Below are positions 17,422 through 26,674 of a stretch of DNA of 64,000 nucleotides, piece by piece; positions within the stretch are counted from its first letter, which is position 1, and each line of letters starts with the position of its first letter. The notes under the pieces are model-generated. The model did no database searches and was not told the origin of the DNA. It saw nothing but the letters and a program-made list of their open reading frames with translations. Source of the DNA: an uncultured Brachyspira sp. (lineage in GTDB: Bacteria; Spirochaetota; Brachyspiria; Brachyspirales; Brachyspiraceae); assembly GCF_944388875.1 (NCBI RefSeq), contig NZ_CALXKQ010000012.1, positions 1-64,000 of the forward strand, written 5' to 3'. The position numbers were made by a program, and so were the translations under genes.

Positions 17422-18450
17422 ATGAATAAGAACGTTACAAAAATTATAATTTTACTTGTAGTATTGGCTGTAATAGGTGTTGCTGCATTCTTTACTACAA
17501 AACAAAAACGCATAGAAATTGAAGCAAATAAACCAAGAACTCAGCTTTTTGAACTCAATGAAACTAATGTAACAAAATATGAATTGAGATATTCAAATGA
17601 ACCTATAATAGTAGAAAAGATAGGTGAAACTTGGAAAGTAACATCTCCTTCTAATAATTACAAAATAGATCAGTTAGAGGCTTTTGCAAATGTTAAAAAC
17701 TTTAATACTTTGAATATTGATATGACTATAACTAATCTTGCTGAACTTGAATCATTCGGACTTGAAAATCCAAGCAATGAATTTATAGTTTGGGAGGGAG
17801 ATAAAGAGTATCAGGTATTTGTAGGAAATAAAACTCCTGATGAAGAAAGATACTATGTTAAATATAATGATGAATATTTTAGTGTTGAACTTGTATATAT
17901 AGAAGCACTTAAAAAAACTATTGATATGCTAAGAGATAAGCAAATATTTGACAGACCTATATATATAGATTCAGTTATAAGAACAGAAAGCAATATTAGA
18001 GATTATACAAATACTATAAGAAAAGAAAATAGAACTAATTGGGTAGTTGATGGAATTGAGGAAGAAATTAATTTAGATAAAGCATACAGAGATTTTGAGG
18101 CATTATCTTTAGTTAAAGCAACTGGATTTGTTAATAATGATAATATGAAAAAATATTTAGAAAGATTATTCAGAATCCCAGATGCTAAAATCACAATATT
18201 TATGGAAGATAATACTAAAAAAGAATATAGTTTAGTTTATGATACTAATGAAGGCAAAGTATATGTTAAGCCAGAAAGCGGTATAATATATGAAGTTGAT
18301 TATTCAATATACAATGCTGCTATGAGAGGAAAAGAATACTATATAAAAACTGAAGAGGATGAAAAAGAGGCAGAAAATATGGATGATCCTTATATGGATA
18401 TGGCAGAAGATAATAATATGAGATTGGATGATAATATACAGCAGCAATAA
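17422..18450 (+). CDS. DUF4340 domain membrane-anchored protein
   Basis: One N-terminal transmembrane segment (IIILLVVLAVIGVAAFF, residues about 8-24) anchors a large extracytoplasmic part. Segments such as VEKIGETWKVTSP, then LESFGLENPSNEF, follow the DUF4340 pattern, in which short repeats compare a value and a protein state; the biochemical role is unknown. The C-terminus is acidic and rich in Asp, Glu and Met. It follows the ABC permease by 34 bases and precedes the CDP-alcohol transferase gene, so it is probably the accessory subunit of the exporter. Confidence 0.8.
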   Translation: MNKNVTKIIILLVVLAVIGVAAFFTTKQKRIEIEANKPRTQLFELNETNVTKYELRYSNEPIIVEKIGETWKVTSPSNNYKIDQLEAFANVKNFNTLNIDMTITNLAELESFGLENPSNEFIVWEGDKEYQVFVGNKTPDEERYYVKYNDEYFSVELVYIEALKKTIDMLRDKQIFDRPIYIDSVIRTESNIRDYTNTIRKENRTNWVVDGIEEEINLDKAYRDFEALSLVKATGFVNNDNMKKYLERLFRIPDAKITIFMEDNTKKEYSLVYDTNEGKVYVKPESGIIYEVDYSIYNAAMRGKEYYIKTEEDEKEAENMDDPYMDMAEDNNMRLDDNIQQQ

Positions 18451-18476
18451 TTATATAAATAAAAGGAAGTTATATT

Positions 18477-19034
18477 ATGAAAAAGCAAATACCTAATTTA
18501 CTAAGTATTAGCAGAATAGTTTTATCTCCGCTTGTTATATTTTTATATTTTTATAATTCTATGATAAGTGCAGTTTTGGCATTAATATTTCTAATAATAC
18601 TGGAAATAACTGATGCTTTAGATGGAGCTATGGCTAGAAAATTAAATTTAGTAAGCGATTTAGGTAAAGTTTTGGATCCTTTTGCTGATACTGTATTTCA
18701 TATAACTATGTTTACAATATTTTTATATGAAGGCTCTATGCCTATATGGATGTATATAATTTCACTTTATAGAGATATGTTTTCAATGTTTATAAGAATA
18801 TTAGGCGGTCTTAGAGGATTTGCTGTTGCTGCTAAATTCAGCGGCAAATTAAAAACCGCCTCAAGAGCTGCAGCTGTAATTATAATATTTCTTATAAAAA
18901 TATTAAAACACACAGACATAGTTCTTCCTTATAATCAAATAATATACTATAGTTTATTAGTAGTTACAATAATAACTATATACTCATTCTTTGATTATAT
19001 GCCTTTGATAACAGGAAAAGCAAATAAAAAATAA
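18477..19034 (+). CDS. pgsA: CDP-alcohol phosphatidyltransferase, PgsA-like
   Basis: The family motif DG(x2)AR(x8)G(x3)D(x3)D is complete in DALDGAMARKLN through GKVLDPFAD (residues about 43-68). Several hydrophobic helices follow, as expected for an inner-membrane enzyme. The best match is CDP-diacylglycerol-glycerol-3-phosphate 3-phosphatidyltransferase, the committed step to phosphatidylglycerol; other CDP-alcohol substrates cannot be excluded. 185 aa is a typical length. The ribosome site aaaggaag sits 8 bases before the ATG. It is the last gene of the ABC/DUF4340 run and is followed by a terminator. Confidence 0.88.
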   Translation: MKKQIPNLLSISRIVLSPLVIFLYFYNSMISAVLALIFLIILEITDALDGAMARKLNLVSDLGKVLDPFADTVFHITMFTIFLYEGSMPIWMYIISLYRDMFSMFIRILGGLRGFAVAAKFSGKLKTASRAAAVIIIFLIKILKHTDIVLPYNQIIYYSLLVVTIITIYSFFDYMPLITGKANKK

Positions 19035-19062
19035 TTTATAACAAAAAATAAATAAATATAAA

Positions 19063-19096
19063 GGGTTATTCTTATATCTAGAATAATCCTTTTTTA
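19063..19096 (+). terminator. Intrinsic terminator after pgsA
   Basis: Stem gggttattct / agaataatcc (19063-19072 with 19080-19089; one G-T pair), loop of 7, then seven T on the plus strand. It may also serve the convergent gene ending at 19103. Confidence 0.85.
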
Positions 19097-19102
19097 TTTT
19101 TA

Positions 19103-19666
19103 TCAAAACCAATATCTAAATCCAAAATCTCCGTAGAATCTAAAAAATTTAGAGAAAGACCATCCGCTGCTTCTTGGATACCATCCGAAAGTTCTAAATC
19201 CGTCATTTCCTACAGCTATAACGCTTAAACCTGGAGCCGCTTGCAAAAATATTTCCCAATCTCTATCAACTATAAATGAAAATCCTACAGGAAGTCTAAA
19301 ATTCGCCTCTATATTCCAATACTTATTGCCAAACTCCATTACTCCCTCCGCACCAGGTCCGAAATAAATCCAAACATGTGAATCTCCTAACATCCCTAAT
19401 CTATGCTTTAATCCCCACCAATCAGCACTGACGCTAACTCCAAAAAATGCAAATCCAGTTGATGATATACCAATATTTAGAATTCCTCCAAACATAAAAG
19501 GAACAACATCAAATTTTCCAGTAATTCCTAAAGAAACCTGAGTGGGAAAACCAGCCCTAATGAAAAATCCAGCACTATCTCCATGAGGATAAAAAGAATA
19601 TAATCTATTAAAAGCAGATGAAAAAGAAATTATAATAAAACTGTAAATGATTATCTTCTTATACAT
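19103..19666 (-). CDS. Small outer-membrane beta-barrel-like protein (paralogue of the next gene)
   Basis: 187 aa with a signal peptide (first 23 or so residues) and alternating aromatic/polar strands ending in GFRYWF, a terminal aromatic such as outer-membrane barrels use for assembly. It shares the order of segments with the gene at 19768-20349: FIRAGFPTQ, then ADWWGLKHRLG, FGPGAEGVMEFG, LPVGFSF and WEIFLQAAP. Segment order recalls the spirochaete DUF3996 / BAPKO_0422 barrel family, but I cannot confirm that by eye. No partner genes beyond the paralogue suggest a function. Confidence 0.65.
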   Translation of the reverse strand: MYKKIIIYSFIIISFSSAFNRLYSFYPHGDSAGFFIRAGFPTQVSLGITGKFDVVPFMFGGILNIGISSTGFAFFGVSVSADWWGLKHRLGMLGDSHVWIYFGPGAEGVMEFGNKYWNIEANFRLPVGFSFIVDRDWEIFLQAAPGLSVIAVGNDGFRTFGWYPRSSGWSFSKFFRFYGDFGFRYWF

Positions 19667-19704
19667 AACAATTATAAATCCAAAATATTTTATTAAAAAA
19701 TATA

Positions 19705-19747
19705 AAAAAGTAAAGTAAAATAAAAGCCCCGTCTATTAAACGAGGCT
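19705..19747 (-). terminator. Intrinsic terminator between the two barrel genes
   Basis: On the minus strand, the stem agcctcgt / acggggct (with one U-G pair; positions 19747-19740 and 19732-19725) is followed by a T-rich tail. It lies about 20 bases after the stop of the gene at 19768. Confidence 0.75.
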
Positions 19748-19767
19748 GTGATTTTCTTAAATAAAAT

Positions 19768-20349
19768 TTAGAACCAATATCTAAATCCAACTTGGAATGC
19801 TATATGCAAGAAATGACCTAAATACCATCTATTTCTGCGTCCGTCCTTATCACCCATATATATACCTAATATAGATACCCCATCTCCATCGGCATGAATA
19901 ACATTTATAGTAGGAGCAGGTTCTAAGAATATTTCCCATTTTTGTTTAATTAAAAAAGAAAAACCTATAGGCATTCTCAAACCAGCATTAACTGACCATA
20001 CACCATAAGAGCCAAAAGCAGCATCAGCAGCAAGTCCTGGTCCTAAATAAAAATGAACATCAGACTCTCCTGCCTGACCCAAAGGTATTTTTAATCCCCA
20101 CCAGTCCATAGTTAATCCAATACCGAAATATTGATACCTTGGAGTTAATACACCTGCTACAGCCTGAACTCCAAACATTAAAGGCACGCCTTTGAATTGT
20201 CCTACTAATGCTAAACCTTGATTAGGATATCCAAAGAATAATGAAGCTCCTATTGCAGCACCATCTGAATAAGCAGCATGTGCTTTATTAGGTACGCATA
20301 CAGCCAATGCAAATACCAAAACAGATGTTAACATAATCTTTTTTAACAT
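19768..20349 (-). CDS. Small outer-membrane beta-barrel-like protein
   Basis: 193 aa from the ATG at 20349, chosen because a ribosome site (GGAG) lies 6 bases upstream and the product begins directly with a clean signal peptide (MLKKIMLTSVLVFALA, cut after AHA). An in-frame ATG at 20409 would only add a non-hydrophobic leader. The mature protein is rich in Gly and aromatics in alternating strands: GYPNQGLALVG, MDWWGLKIPLG, YLGPGLAADAAFG, MPIGFSFLIKQKWEIFLEPAP and a final FRYWF. These match the neighbouring gene at 19103. Predicted small outer-membrane barrel, possibly of the DUF3996 kind; function unknown. Confidence 0.7.
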   Translation of the reverse strand: MLKKIMLTSVLVFALAVCVPNKAHAAYSDGAAIGASLFFGYPNQGLALVGQFKGVPLMFGVQAVAGVLTPRYQYFGIGLTMDWWGLKIPLGQAGESDVHFYLGPGLAADAAFGSYGVWSVNAGLRMPIGFSFLIKQKWEIFLEPAPTINVIHADGDGVSILGIYMGDKDGRRNRWYLGHFLHIAFQVGFRYWF

Positions 20350-20477
20350 AATATTCTCCGTTTTTTTATTTATATACACTATACTATTTATGTCTAAAAA
20401 TGTCAACAAGTAACATAATTAATTAAACATAATAATATTTATGTTCAGAATAAATAAAAAACAAAAAATAAATAAAA

Positions 20478-21582
20478 TCACTTTTTTATCTGCTGTTTGA
20501 GATATGCAGATATGAACTCATCTATATTTCCGTCCATAACAGAGTTCATATTACTGCTTTCATGCCCTGTTCTCAAATCTTTTACCATCTGATAAGGCTG
20601 AAATACATAACTTCTAATTTGGTTTCCCCAAGCTATATCCGTTTTCTCTCCTGCTATTTTCTGCTTTTCTTTATCAAGTTTTTCCTTTTCAAGCTGATAA
20701 AGTTTAGCCTTAAGCATCTTCATAGCCATATCTTTATTATTATGCTGGCTTCTCTCTGCCTGACACTGCACAACAATATTAGTAGGAATATGTGTTATTC
20801 TTATAGCAGATGATGTTTTATTAACATGCTGTCCGCCTGCCCCAGAAGCTCTGTATGTATCTATTCTTAAATCTGCAGGATTAATTTCAATTTCAATATC
20901 CTCATCTATATCTGGCATAACACTTACAGCCACAAATGAAGTATGCCTCTTAGCATTAGCGTCAAAAGGAGATATTCTAACCAATCTATGAACCCCTATT
21001 TCTGAACGCAAATAACCATAAGCATAAAGACCTTGTATATAAAAACTTATCTGCTTTATTCCAGCTTCATCCCCTGGAAGTTCATCTGTAGTTTCAACTG
21101 TAAAACCATGCCTCTCACAAAAACGTACATACATTCTTGAAAGCATAGAAGCCCAATCGCAGCTTTCTGTTCCTCCTGCTCCTGCATTCAAAGTTAAATA
21201 TGCATTCTTACTGTCAAATTCTCCAGAAAATAAGTTTTTAGTTTCAAGTTCATCAAAAACTTTTTGAAGTTCAGTATACTCCCCTTCAAGCTCCTTTTCC
21301 ATTTCCGTATCGCCTGATTCTATTGCCATTTCAACAAGCTCATATATATTATTGGAATTCTTTATTAGATTTTCAACAGGCTCTATCTTATCAAGAAGAA
21401 GCATTCTTTCTTTCATTAACTTTTGGGCAGCTATATTATCATTCCAAAAATCATCTTTTGCCGATACTTCATCGATCTCTTTTATTCTTTTATAAATAGA
21501 ATCAGGGTCAAAGATACCCCCTTAATACTTCCGATTGTTCCTTAATATTTGCCACTGCATTTTTAATCTCAGATAATGTCAT
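20478..21582 (-). CDS. prfB: Peptide chain release factor 2 (programmed +1 frameshift)
   Basis: RF2 ends translation at UGA and UAA. The gene starts at the ATG at 21582 (ribosome site AGGA just upstream), runs 24 codons to the TGA at 21508-21510, and continues in the +1 frame to 20478. The shift site is the classic one: AGGGGG (21522-21517), TAT, CTT, TGA, C. The internal Shine-Dalgarno is three bases before the slippery CTT codon. After the shift, translation reads DPDSIYKRIKEID and joins the main frame. The main part has the tripeptide SPF (ISPFDANAKRHTSF) and the catalytic GGQ (SGAGGQHVNKTSS). RF2 levels are thus controlled by competition between termination and frameshifting. Confidence 0.97.
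21508..21522 (-). promoter_or_regulatory. prfB programmed frameshift site
   Basis: Minus-strand AGGGGGTATCTTTGA. Internal ribosome site, slippery CTT and in-frame TGA; identical to the well-known Escherichia coli site. Confidence 0.97.
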
Positions 21583-21630
21583 AAATTTTCCTAATTTATT
21601 ATTAACAATTAATTTTGTTCAAATTAAAAA

Positions 21631-22812
21631 TTACTCTTCTGTAGGCAATACTCTAGTGCCGTTAGATGATTTTAATATATAAACATCAGCATCTCTTCTA
21701 GTTCTTTCTTTATAATGGGCATATAAATTTTCTATAACATTTTCAACTTCTGTTTTTTTAAGGAATATTAAAACTCCTCCTCCAAAACCTGTACCTATCA
21801 TTCTAGCACCTAATACTCCATCCATATTAATAGATTCTTCAACTAGTATATCCAATTCTGCAGTAGAAACTTCGTATAATTTACTTAATCCGTCATGAGT
21901 TTTTGATATTAAATTTGCTAAATCCTTAATAGAACCTTTTTTAATAGCTTTTACAGCTTGATTAACTCTGTCCTGCTCAGAAGAAACATATAAAGCACGT
22001 CTTTGTTCTTTATTTTGCAAAGTTTCTTTAATAAAATCAGCATCTTTAGGCTTCAAATCGCATAAAGATTTTAAATTAGTTTTTTTTTCTTTTAATTTTT
22101 TTAAAGCATTCTCACATTCTCTTCTTCTGGCATTATATTCACTGTCGCTGGATGTTCTTTTTTTATTACTGTTTACTACAGCCATACAGTATTCGCCCAT
22201 ATTAAAATCAAAATATTCATACTTAAGAGAATTCATATTAAAGAAAAATAATGTATTGTCCTTACCCATAAAAATTGTAGCATGATCGCTTAAGGATGTT
22301 CTATGAGAAGCATATTTTCTTTCACCTTCATACGAAAGTTTGGCCATATCTAGAGGCTCAATATCCTTTATATTATTTATATCCAAAGCAGCATAAGTCA
22401 AACAAGCACATAATGAACTTGAAGAAGCAAGAGATGTATTAAAAGGCAAATCAGTATATACAAATAAATCCATGCCATGAAGTTTATATCCATTTTCTAA
22501 TAATACAGAATAAACACCCTTAAAATAAACAGCCCATTCATCATCTTTATTTTTTTCTAATTCATCTAAAGTAAATGATTTTTTAGCTTTGAAAGAATGA
22601 GCATATATATTAATTTTATTATCAGGTCTTTTTCTAGCTACTATATAAGTACCCCTATCTACAGCAGCTGTTATAGTATCGCCTCCTGAATAATCTATAA
22701 GCTCACCTATAATAGTTACTCTTCCAGGTGAAAAATATAATTTTGTATCGCCTTTATGTCCGAAAACTTCTCTAAATCTTGCTACTATTTTTAAATGTAA
22801 TCTAGGTATCAT
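21631..22812 (-). CDS. galK: GHMP-family sugar kinase, divergent galactokinase
   Basis: 393 aa, galactokinase length. Family motifs are recognisable but altered. The first motif, normally GRVNLIGEHTDYNGG, reads GRVTIIGELIDYSGG (30-44), losing His and Thr that help bind the sugar. The ATP loop, normally PxGxGLSSSA, reads PFNTSLASSSS. The segment that normally carries the catalytic Asp (CGxMDQ) reads TSLSDHATIF and keeps an Asp. The C-terminal GTGFGGG is intact. It could be a galactokinase in a diverged lineage or a kinase for another sugar. No other galactose gene is near. Cytoplasmic. Confidence 0.75.
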   Translation of the reverse strand: MIPRLHLKIVARFREVFGHKGDTKLYFSPGRVTIIGELIDYSGGDTITAAVDRGTYIVARKRPDNKINIYAHSFKAKKSFTLDELEKNKDDEWAVYFKGVYSVLLENGYKLHGMDLFVYTDLPFNTSLASSSSLCACLTYAALDINNIKDIEPLDMAKLSYEGERKYASHRTSLSDHATIFMGKDNTLFFFNMNSLKYEYFDFNMGEYCMAVVNSNKKRTSSDSEYNARRRECENALKKLKEKKTNLKSLCDLKPKDADFIKETLQNKEQRRALYVSSEQDRVNQAVKAIKKGSIKDLANLISKTHDGLSKLYEVSTAELDILVEESINMDGVLGARMIGTGFGGGVLIFLKKTEVENVIENLYAHYKERTRRDADVYILKSSNGTRVLPTEE

Positions 22813-23007
22813 AACTTAACTTCTCTCAAAATTTATCTGTTATAAATATCATAAAATAAAAAAAAATCAATAGTATAAATAAAATATTACTGTTAAATAT
22901 TAATAAATCGTAATTTTTTTTTAAATTAGATTATAAAATATTGATTTTGATAATAAAGAATAATATAATATTAAAACTGCGAAATTTTAGGGAATATAAA
23001 TAATATT

Positions 23008-24276
23008 ATGAACAACAAATTATACAGAAACTATATAGATATATTAAAAGAAGAGCTAATACCAGCACTTGGATGTACAGAACCAATAGCAATAGCTTAT
23101 GCGGGAGCAAAAATAAGAGATGTTGTAGGAGAAATACCAGATTCAATAACTGTAAAATGCAGCGGAAATATTATAAAAAATGTAAAAGGAGTAACTGTTC
23201 CTAATTCAGGAGGATTAAAAGGAATTGACATTGCTGCTGTTTTAGGATTGATAGGAGGCGATTCTAATAAAAATCTTGAAGTATTATCTACAGTAAAAGA
23301 AGAAGATATTGATAAAACTAAAGAACTTGTAAAAAACGGTTTTTGCAATTGTGATTTAATAGAAGGTTCTGAAAATCTTCATATCATAATAGAAGCTAAG
23401 TATAAAAATACATATTCCAGTATTGAAATAAAAAATGCTCATACAAATATCACTAAAATAATTAAAGACGGAAAAGAAATATTTACATCTGATAACTCAA
23501 ACAGTGATAAGGAATTAGCAGACAGAGAATCATTAAAGATAAAAGAAATTTTAAATTTTGCAAATGAGGTTAATATAGAAGATATTAGAGAAATTATATC
23601 AAGACAAATAGATATGAATACAGCCATATCCAAAGAAGGAATAAAAAATGAATACGGTTCATGTATAGGAAGAACACTCCTTAAATATTATGGAGATGAT
23701 ATTAGAAACAAAGCAAAAGCTTATGCTTCTGCAGGTTCTGATGCCAGAATGGGAGGATGCCCTATGCCTGTAGTAACTAATTCAGGAAGCGGCAATCAAG
23801 GAATAACAGTATCTGTACCTGTAATACAATATGCCGAATACATGAAAGTATCAGAAGAAAAATTATACAGAGCATTGGTGCTTTCAAATTTAATAGCTAT
23901 ACTTCAGAAGAAACATATAGGAAAGTTATCAGCATTCTGCGGGGTTGTATGTGCTGCTACTGGGGCAGCTTCAGGTATTGCATATTTGCATGATGCTGAC
24001 TATAAGATAATTTCAGATACTATAACAAATGCATTATGTACAATAGGAGGAATGGTTTGCGATGGGGCTAAGGCTTCATGTGCATCAAAAATTTCTGAAG
24101 CTGTAGACTGCGGAATATTGGCTTTTAATCTAGCAAGAGATGGTAAAGTTTTCAAGTCGGGGGACGGTCTTGTGAAAGATGATATAGAAGCTACAATTGA
24201 CAGTATAGGAAGAATGGCTAAAGAAGGCATGAAAGGTACTGATATAGAAATACTTAATATAATGATAGATAAATAA
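23008..24276 (+). CDS. cyuA: L-cysteine desulfidase / serine dehydratase alpha-like protein (CyuA, UPF0597)
   Basis: 422 aa. The start, ALGCTEPIAIAYAGAKIRD, is the hallmark of the CyuA/YhaM family. Other Cys-containing blocks fit an Fe-S cluster: GSCIGRTLL, GGCPMPVVTNSGSGNQG, and CGVVCAATGAASG. Members break L-cysteine to pyruvate, ammonia and hydrogen sulfide with a [4Fe-4S] cluster; related proteins act on serine. The family is certain, the substrate less so. The gene stands alone, divergent from the galactokinase, and ends 3 bases from a convergent stop. Sulfide from it might join the sulfite-reduction pathway encoded further right. Confidence 0.85.
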   Translation: MNNKLYRNYIDILKEELIPALGCTEPIAIAYAGAKIRDVVGEIPDSITVKCSGNIIKNVKGVTVPNSGGLKGIDIAAVLGLIGGDSNKNLEVLSTVKEEDIDKTKELVKNGFCNCDLIEGSENLHIIIEAKYKNTYSSIEIKNAHTNITKIIKDGKEIFTSDNSNSDKELADRESLKIKEILNFANEVNIEDIREIISRQIDMNTAISKEGIKNEYGSCIGRTLLKYYGDDIRNKAKAYASAGSDARMGGCPMPVVTNSGSGNQGITVSVPVIQYAEYMKVSEEKLYRALVLSNLIAILQKKHIGKLSAFCGVVCAATGAASGIAYLHDADYKIISDTITNALCTIGGMVCDGAKASCASKISEAVDCGILAFNLARDGKVFKSGDGLVKDDIEATIDSIGRMAKEGMKGTDIEILNIMIDK

Positions 24277-24279
24277 TTT

Positions 24280-24672
24280 CTATAATACTGATAAAAATTC
24301 TTTCCTTATAATATTTTTATGTCCTCTAAAAAATAATATTTTAAAATATACATCAATATCTAATATGCATGAAAATCCTTTTTTTAGAAAAACAGGTATT
24401 GCATTAATTATAATTCCCAAATAGTATATTTTAACATCTAATTTGATAGTACGGCTTTGATTAGAATGCAGAGTATAACACTCCTTTAAATTAGCCTCAC
24501 CTACTTTATTGCCTGAACCCAATTTATCTTTAAATAAAGATATATAAATATTATTCAGCTCTACATCTATAAAAAAATTATTTTTTATATTTAAATCTAT
24601 TTCTAAATTAACTCCTTTAAAATCCGCATTTTTAAAATTAACTTTATTAACAGAAATATCTGGTTCAAACAT
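24280..24672 (-). CDS. LEA14-like (late embryogenesis abundant type 2) small protein
   Basis: 130 aa, apparently one beta-sandwich domain with the type-2 LEA pattern: FEPDISVNKVNF, ADFKGVNLEIDLNIKNNF, and a following YISLFKDKLGSG. There is no signal peptide or lipobox, although bacterial relatives are often lipoproteins. A stop codon in frame just upstream excludes a longer product. Such proteins are tied to desiccation and salt stress in other organisms; the role in an anaerobe is unknown. The gene converges with cyuA, stops 3 bases apart. Confidence 0.55.
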   Translation of the reverse strand: MFEPDISVNKVNFKNADFKGVNLEIDLNIKNNFFIDVELNNIYISLFKDKLGSGNKVGEANLKECYTLHSNQSRTIKLDVKIYYLGIIINAIPVFLKKGFSCILDIDVYFKILFFRGHKNIIRKEFLSVL

Positions 24673-24914
24673 AACAATACCTATAAATATTTATTTAATA
24701 ATAAAATAACATATATTATTTTAATTATCAATATGTAAATATGTAAAAAAGTATATAAATTATAAACTATAAAAACTGCAATACACTAATAAAACTATAA
24801 GATTGTATACTAGATTTATTTTAAAAAAATTGTATAATTAATTAATGAAAGTTCTCGATATATTGTAATGATATTTTACATAAGATTAGAAATATTTTTC
24901 AAAAGGAGTCTTCA

Positions 24915-25757
24915 ATGGCTGGTTTAAGCGATAAAGAAATTAATGCAACTTTAGCTAGAATAAGAAGCGATTATGAAAAAGGTGCTGAGAAATACGGCAG
25001 TAAGATATATAATGTTAATAGTTTCAATGATAGATACAGAGAGGCATTGCAAAATAGACAGGATATATCAAATTTCTTAATCGTTGAAATAAAAATACTT
25101 GAAGATATAAAAACAACGCTCAGAGACAGAGAATTAGAACGCCAAAGAAAAAAAGCTGAAGAAGAAAAAGCTAAAGAAAATTCTTTTATGAATAAAGTAG
25201 ACAATATGATAGAAAAGTTTAAGAGTGCTGTTGAAAAATATCCTTTAGAAGAAATGCATCCTAAGGCAGATCAGGAAATAGAACATTTATATGGTGCTTT
25301 TAAAGAATTATATAACTGTTTTTCTGTTATAAGATTCTTTTTATGCGGACCTGCAAGCGATTATGTGGTGGAAACTGCTATAAAAGACTATGACAATCAA
25401 TTTCAAAAATTTATAATACCAGTAGGCGAAACTAAAGTACCGCAAATATTTGCTGATTATATATTTGCATTAAACAACGGAGAAAATTCAAGCAGAGCAG
25501 AACAATTCATACTTAAAGAATCAGGCTTCTTCCTGCATGCCTTTATAGAAAAAATGACTAATATAAAATCCATAGCATTAAAAGTAGCTAATGACGGAGA
25601 AATTGTACTTCCTGATTATTTAAATGTTCAATCTCCTAGAGTTTACAAATTTTTTAAAGGCAAGAAAAAAGAAGAAATGTATGATGCAACTATAGCTTAT
25701 GCCAATGCTATGATAAATGACTTTAGGCTGCAAAGTTTCAAAAAAGATGCTAATTAA
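24915..25757 (+). CDS. Conserved helical protein of unknown function
   Basis: I do not recognise this 280 aa protein. It is mostly helical and charged. Residues about 70-100 (RDRELERQRKKAEEEKAKE) suggest a coiled coil. No signal peptide and no membrane segment, so it should be cytoplasmic. A strong ribosome site (AGGAG, 8 bases before ATG) is present. It is the first gene of a closely packed plus-strand run that includes TPR, DciA-like, sigma-like and Tag genes, and its end overlaps the next gene by 11 bases. It might be co-expressed with cell-envelope or replication functions, but I draw no specific function. Confidence 0.7.
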   Translation: MAGLSDKEINATLARIRSDYEKGAEKYGSKIYNVNSFNDRYREALQNRQDISNFLIVEIKILEDIKTTLRDRELERQRKKAEEEKAKENSFMNKVDNMIEKFKSAVEKYPLEEMHPKADQEIEHLYGAFKELYNCFSVIRFFLCGPASDYVVETAIKDYDNQFQKFIIPVGETKVPQIFADYIFALNNGENSSRAEQFILKESGFFLHAFIEKMTNIKSIALKVANDGEIVLPDYLNVQSPRVYKFFKGKKKEEMYDATIAYANAMINDFRLQSFKKDAN

Positions 25758-26625
25758 AAATATATTAATTTTAATTTTTTCTGCTTTTTTAACAAATATA
25801 TCATTATATTCTCAAACTAATGATAATTTTGTGTACAATAAAAATAATTTAGCTAATGCATATAGATATTACAGAGCAAAAAATTATTTAAAAGCAGCCG
25901 AACTTTTTGAATATGAAATAGCCAATTCCCCTATTCTAAAAATAGAATATTTCGAAAACTTAGCTAATGCATATATGAATCTAAAAGATTATACAAATAT
26001 GCTTAGAGTTTCAAGAAATGGAATTATAGTAAATAGATTCTCATCTAAATTATATTTTCAAAAAGGATATGCATTATACAAATTAGGAAACACAAATCAG
26101 GCAATAGATTCTATAAGGCATTCTATAAGTTTAAAACCAAATGATGCATATATGAATAATTATCTAGGACTTTTATATTTATACATTGAAGATTATAAAC
26201 AGGCAGAATCATCATTTTTAAAAGCTACTGTTTATAGTCCCAATAATATAGTATATATGGTAAATTTGGCTGCAACTTATGAAAGAGATAAAAATTACAG
26301 TTCAGCACTTGAAGTATACGAGTCAGCATTCAAACTAGATCCAAAATACAAAGGTCTTCAGGACTCTATAACTAGAACAAGAACAATCCTTGGAATAAAT
26401 ACTAATTCTGCACAGCAAATAACTAATCAAAATAATATTATGGATTATAATGAAGATATAGAAGCAAAACCTATAGAATTAGAAAATTATGAAAACAGTA
26501 TTATTACAAACAGCACTATAACAAATACATTCAATACAAATAATGATATGGATAATACAGCACATACAAATATAATTCAGGAAAACAGTACAAATATGCA
26601 AAAAAATAATTCAACCAATAATTAA
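25747..26625 (+). CDS. Secreted TPR repeat protein
   Basis: From the ATG at 25747 the product begins with a signal peptide (MLIKNILILIFSAFLTNIS, cut near YSQ). A start at 25717 would put ten unrelated residues before it. Five or so TPR units follow (LANAYRYYRAKNYLKAAELF, YMNNYLGLLYLYIEDYKQAE, NLAATYERDKNYSSALEVYE). The last 80 residues are rich in Asn and Thr and look disordered. Probably periplasmic, mediating protein contacts. It overlaps the preceding gene by 11 bases. Confidence 0.8.
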   Translation: MLIKNILILIFSAFLTNISLYSQTNDNFVYNKNNLANAYRYYRAKNYLKAAELFEYEIANSPILKIEYFENLANAYMNLKDYTNMLRVSRNGIIVNRFSSKLYFQKGYALYKLGNTNQAIDSIRHSISLKPNDAYMNNYLGLLYLYIEDYKQAESSFLKATVYSPNNIVYMVNLAATYERDKNYSSALEVYESAFKLDPKYKGLQDSITRTRTILGINTNSAQQITNQNNIMDYNEDIEAKPIELENYENSIITNSTITNTFNTNNDMDNTAHTNIIQENSTNMQKNNSTNN

Positions 26626-26674
26626 TATTGATAATATAAAAATTTATTATATGATATATATTAGGAATTATTAT

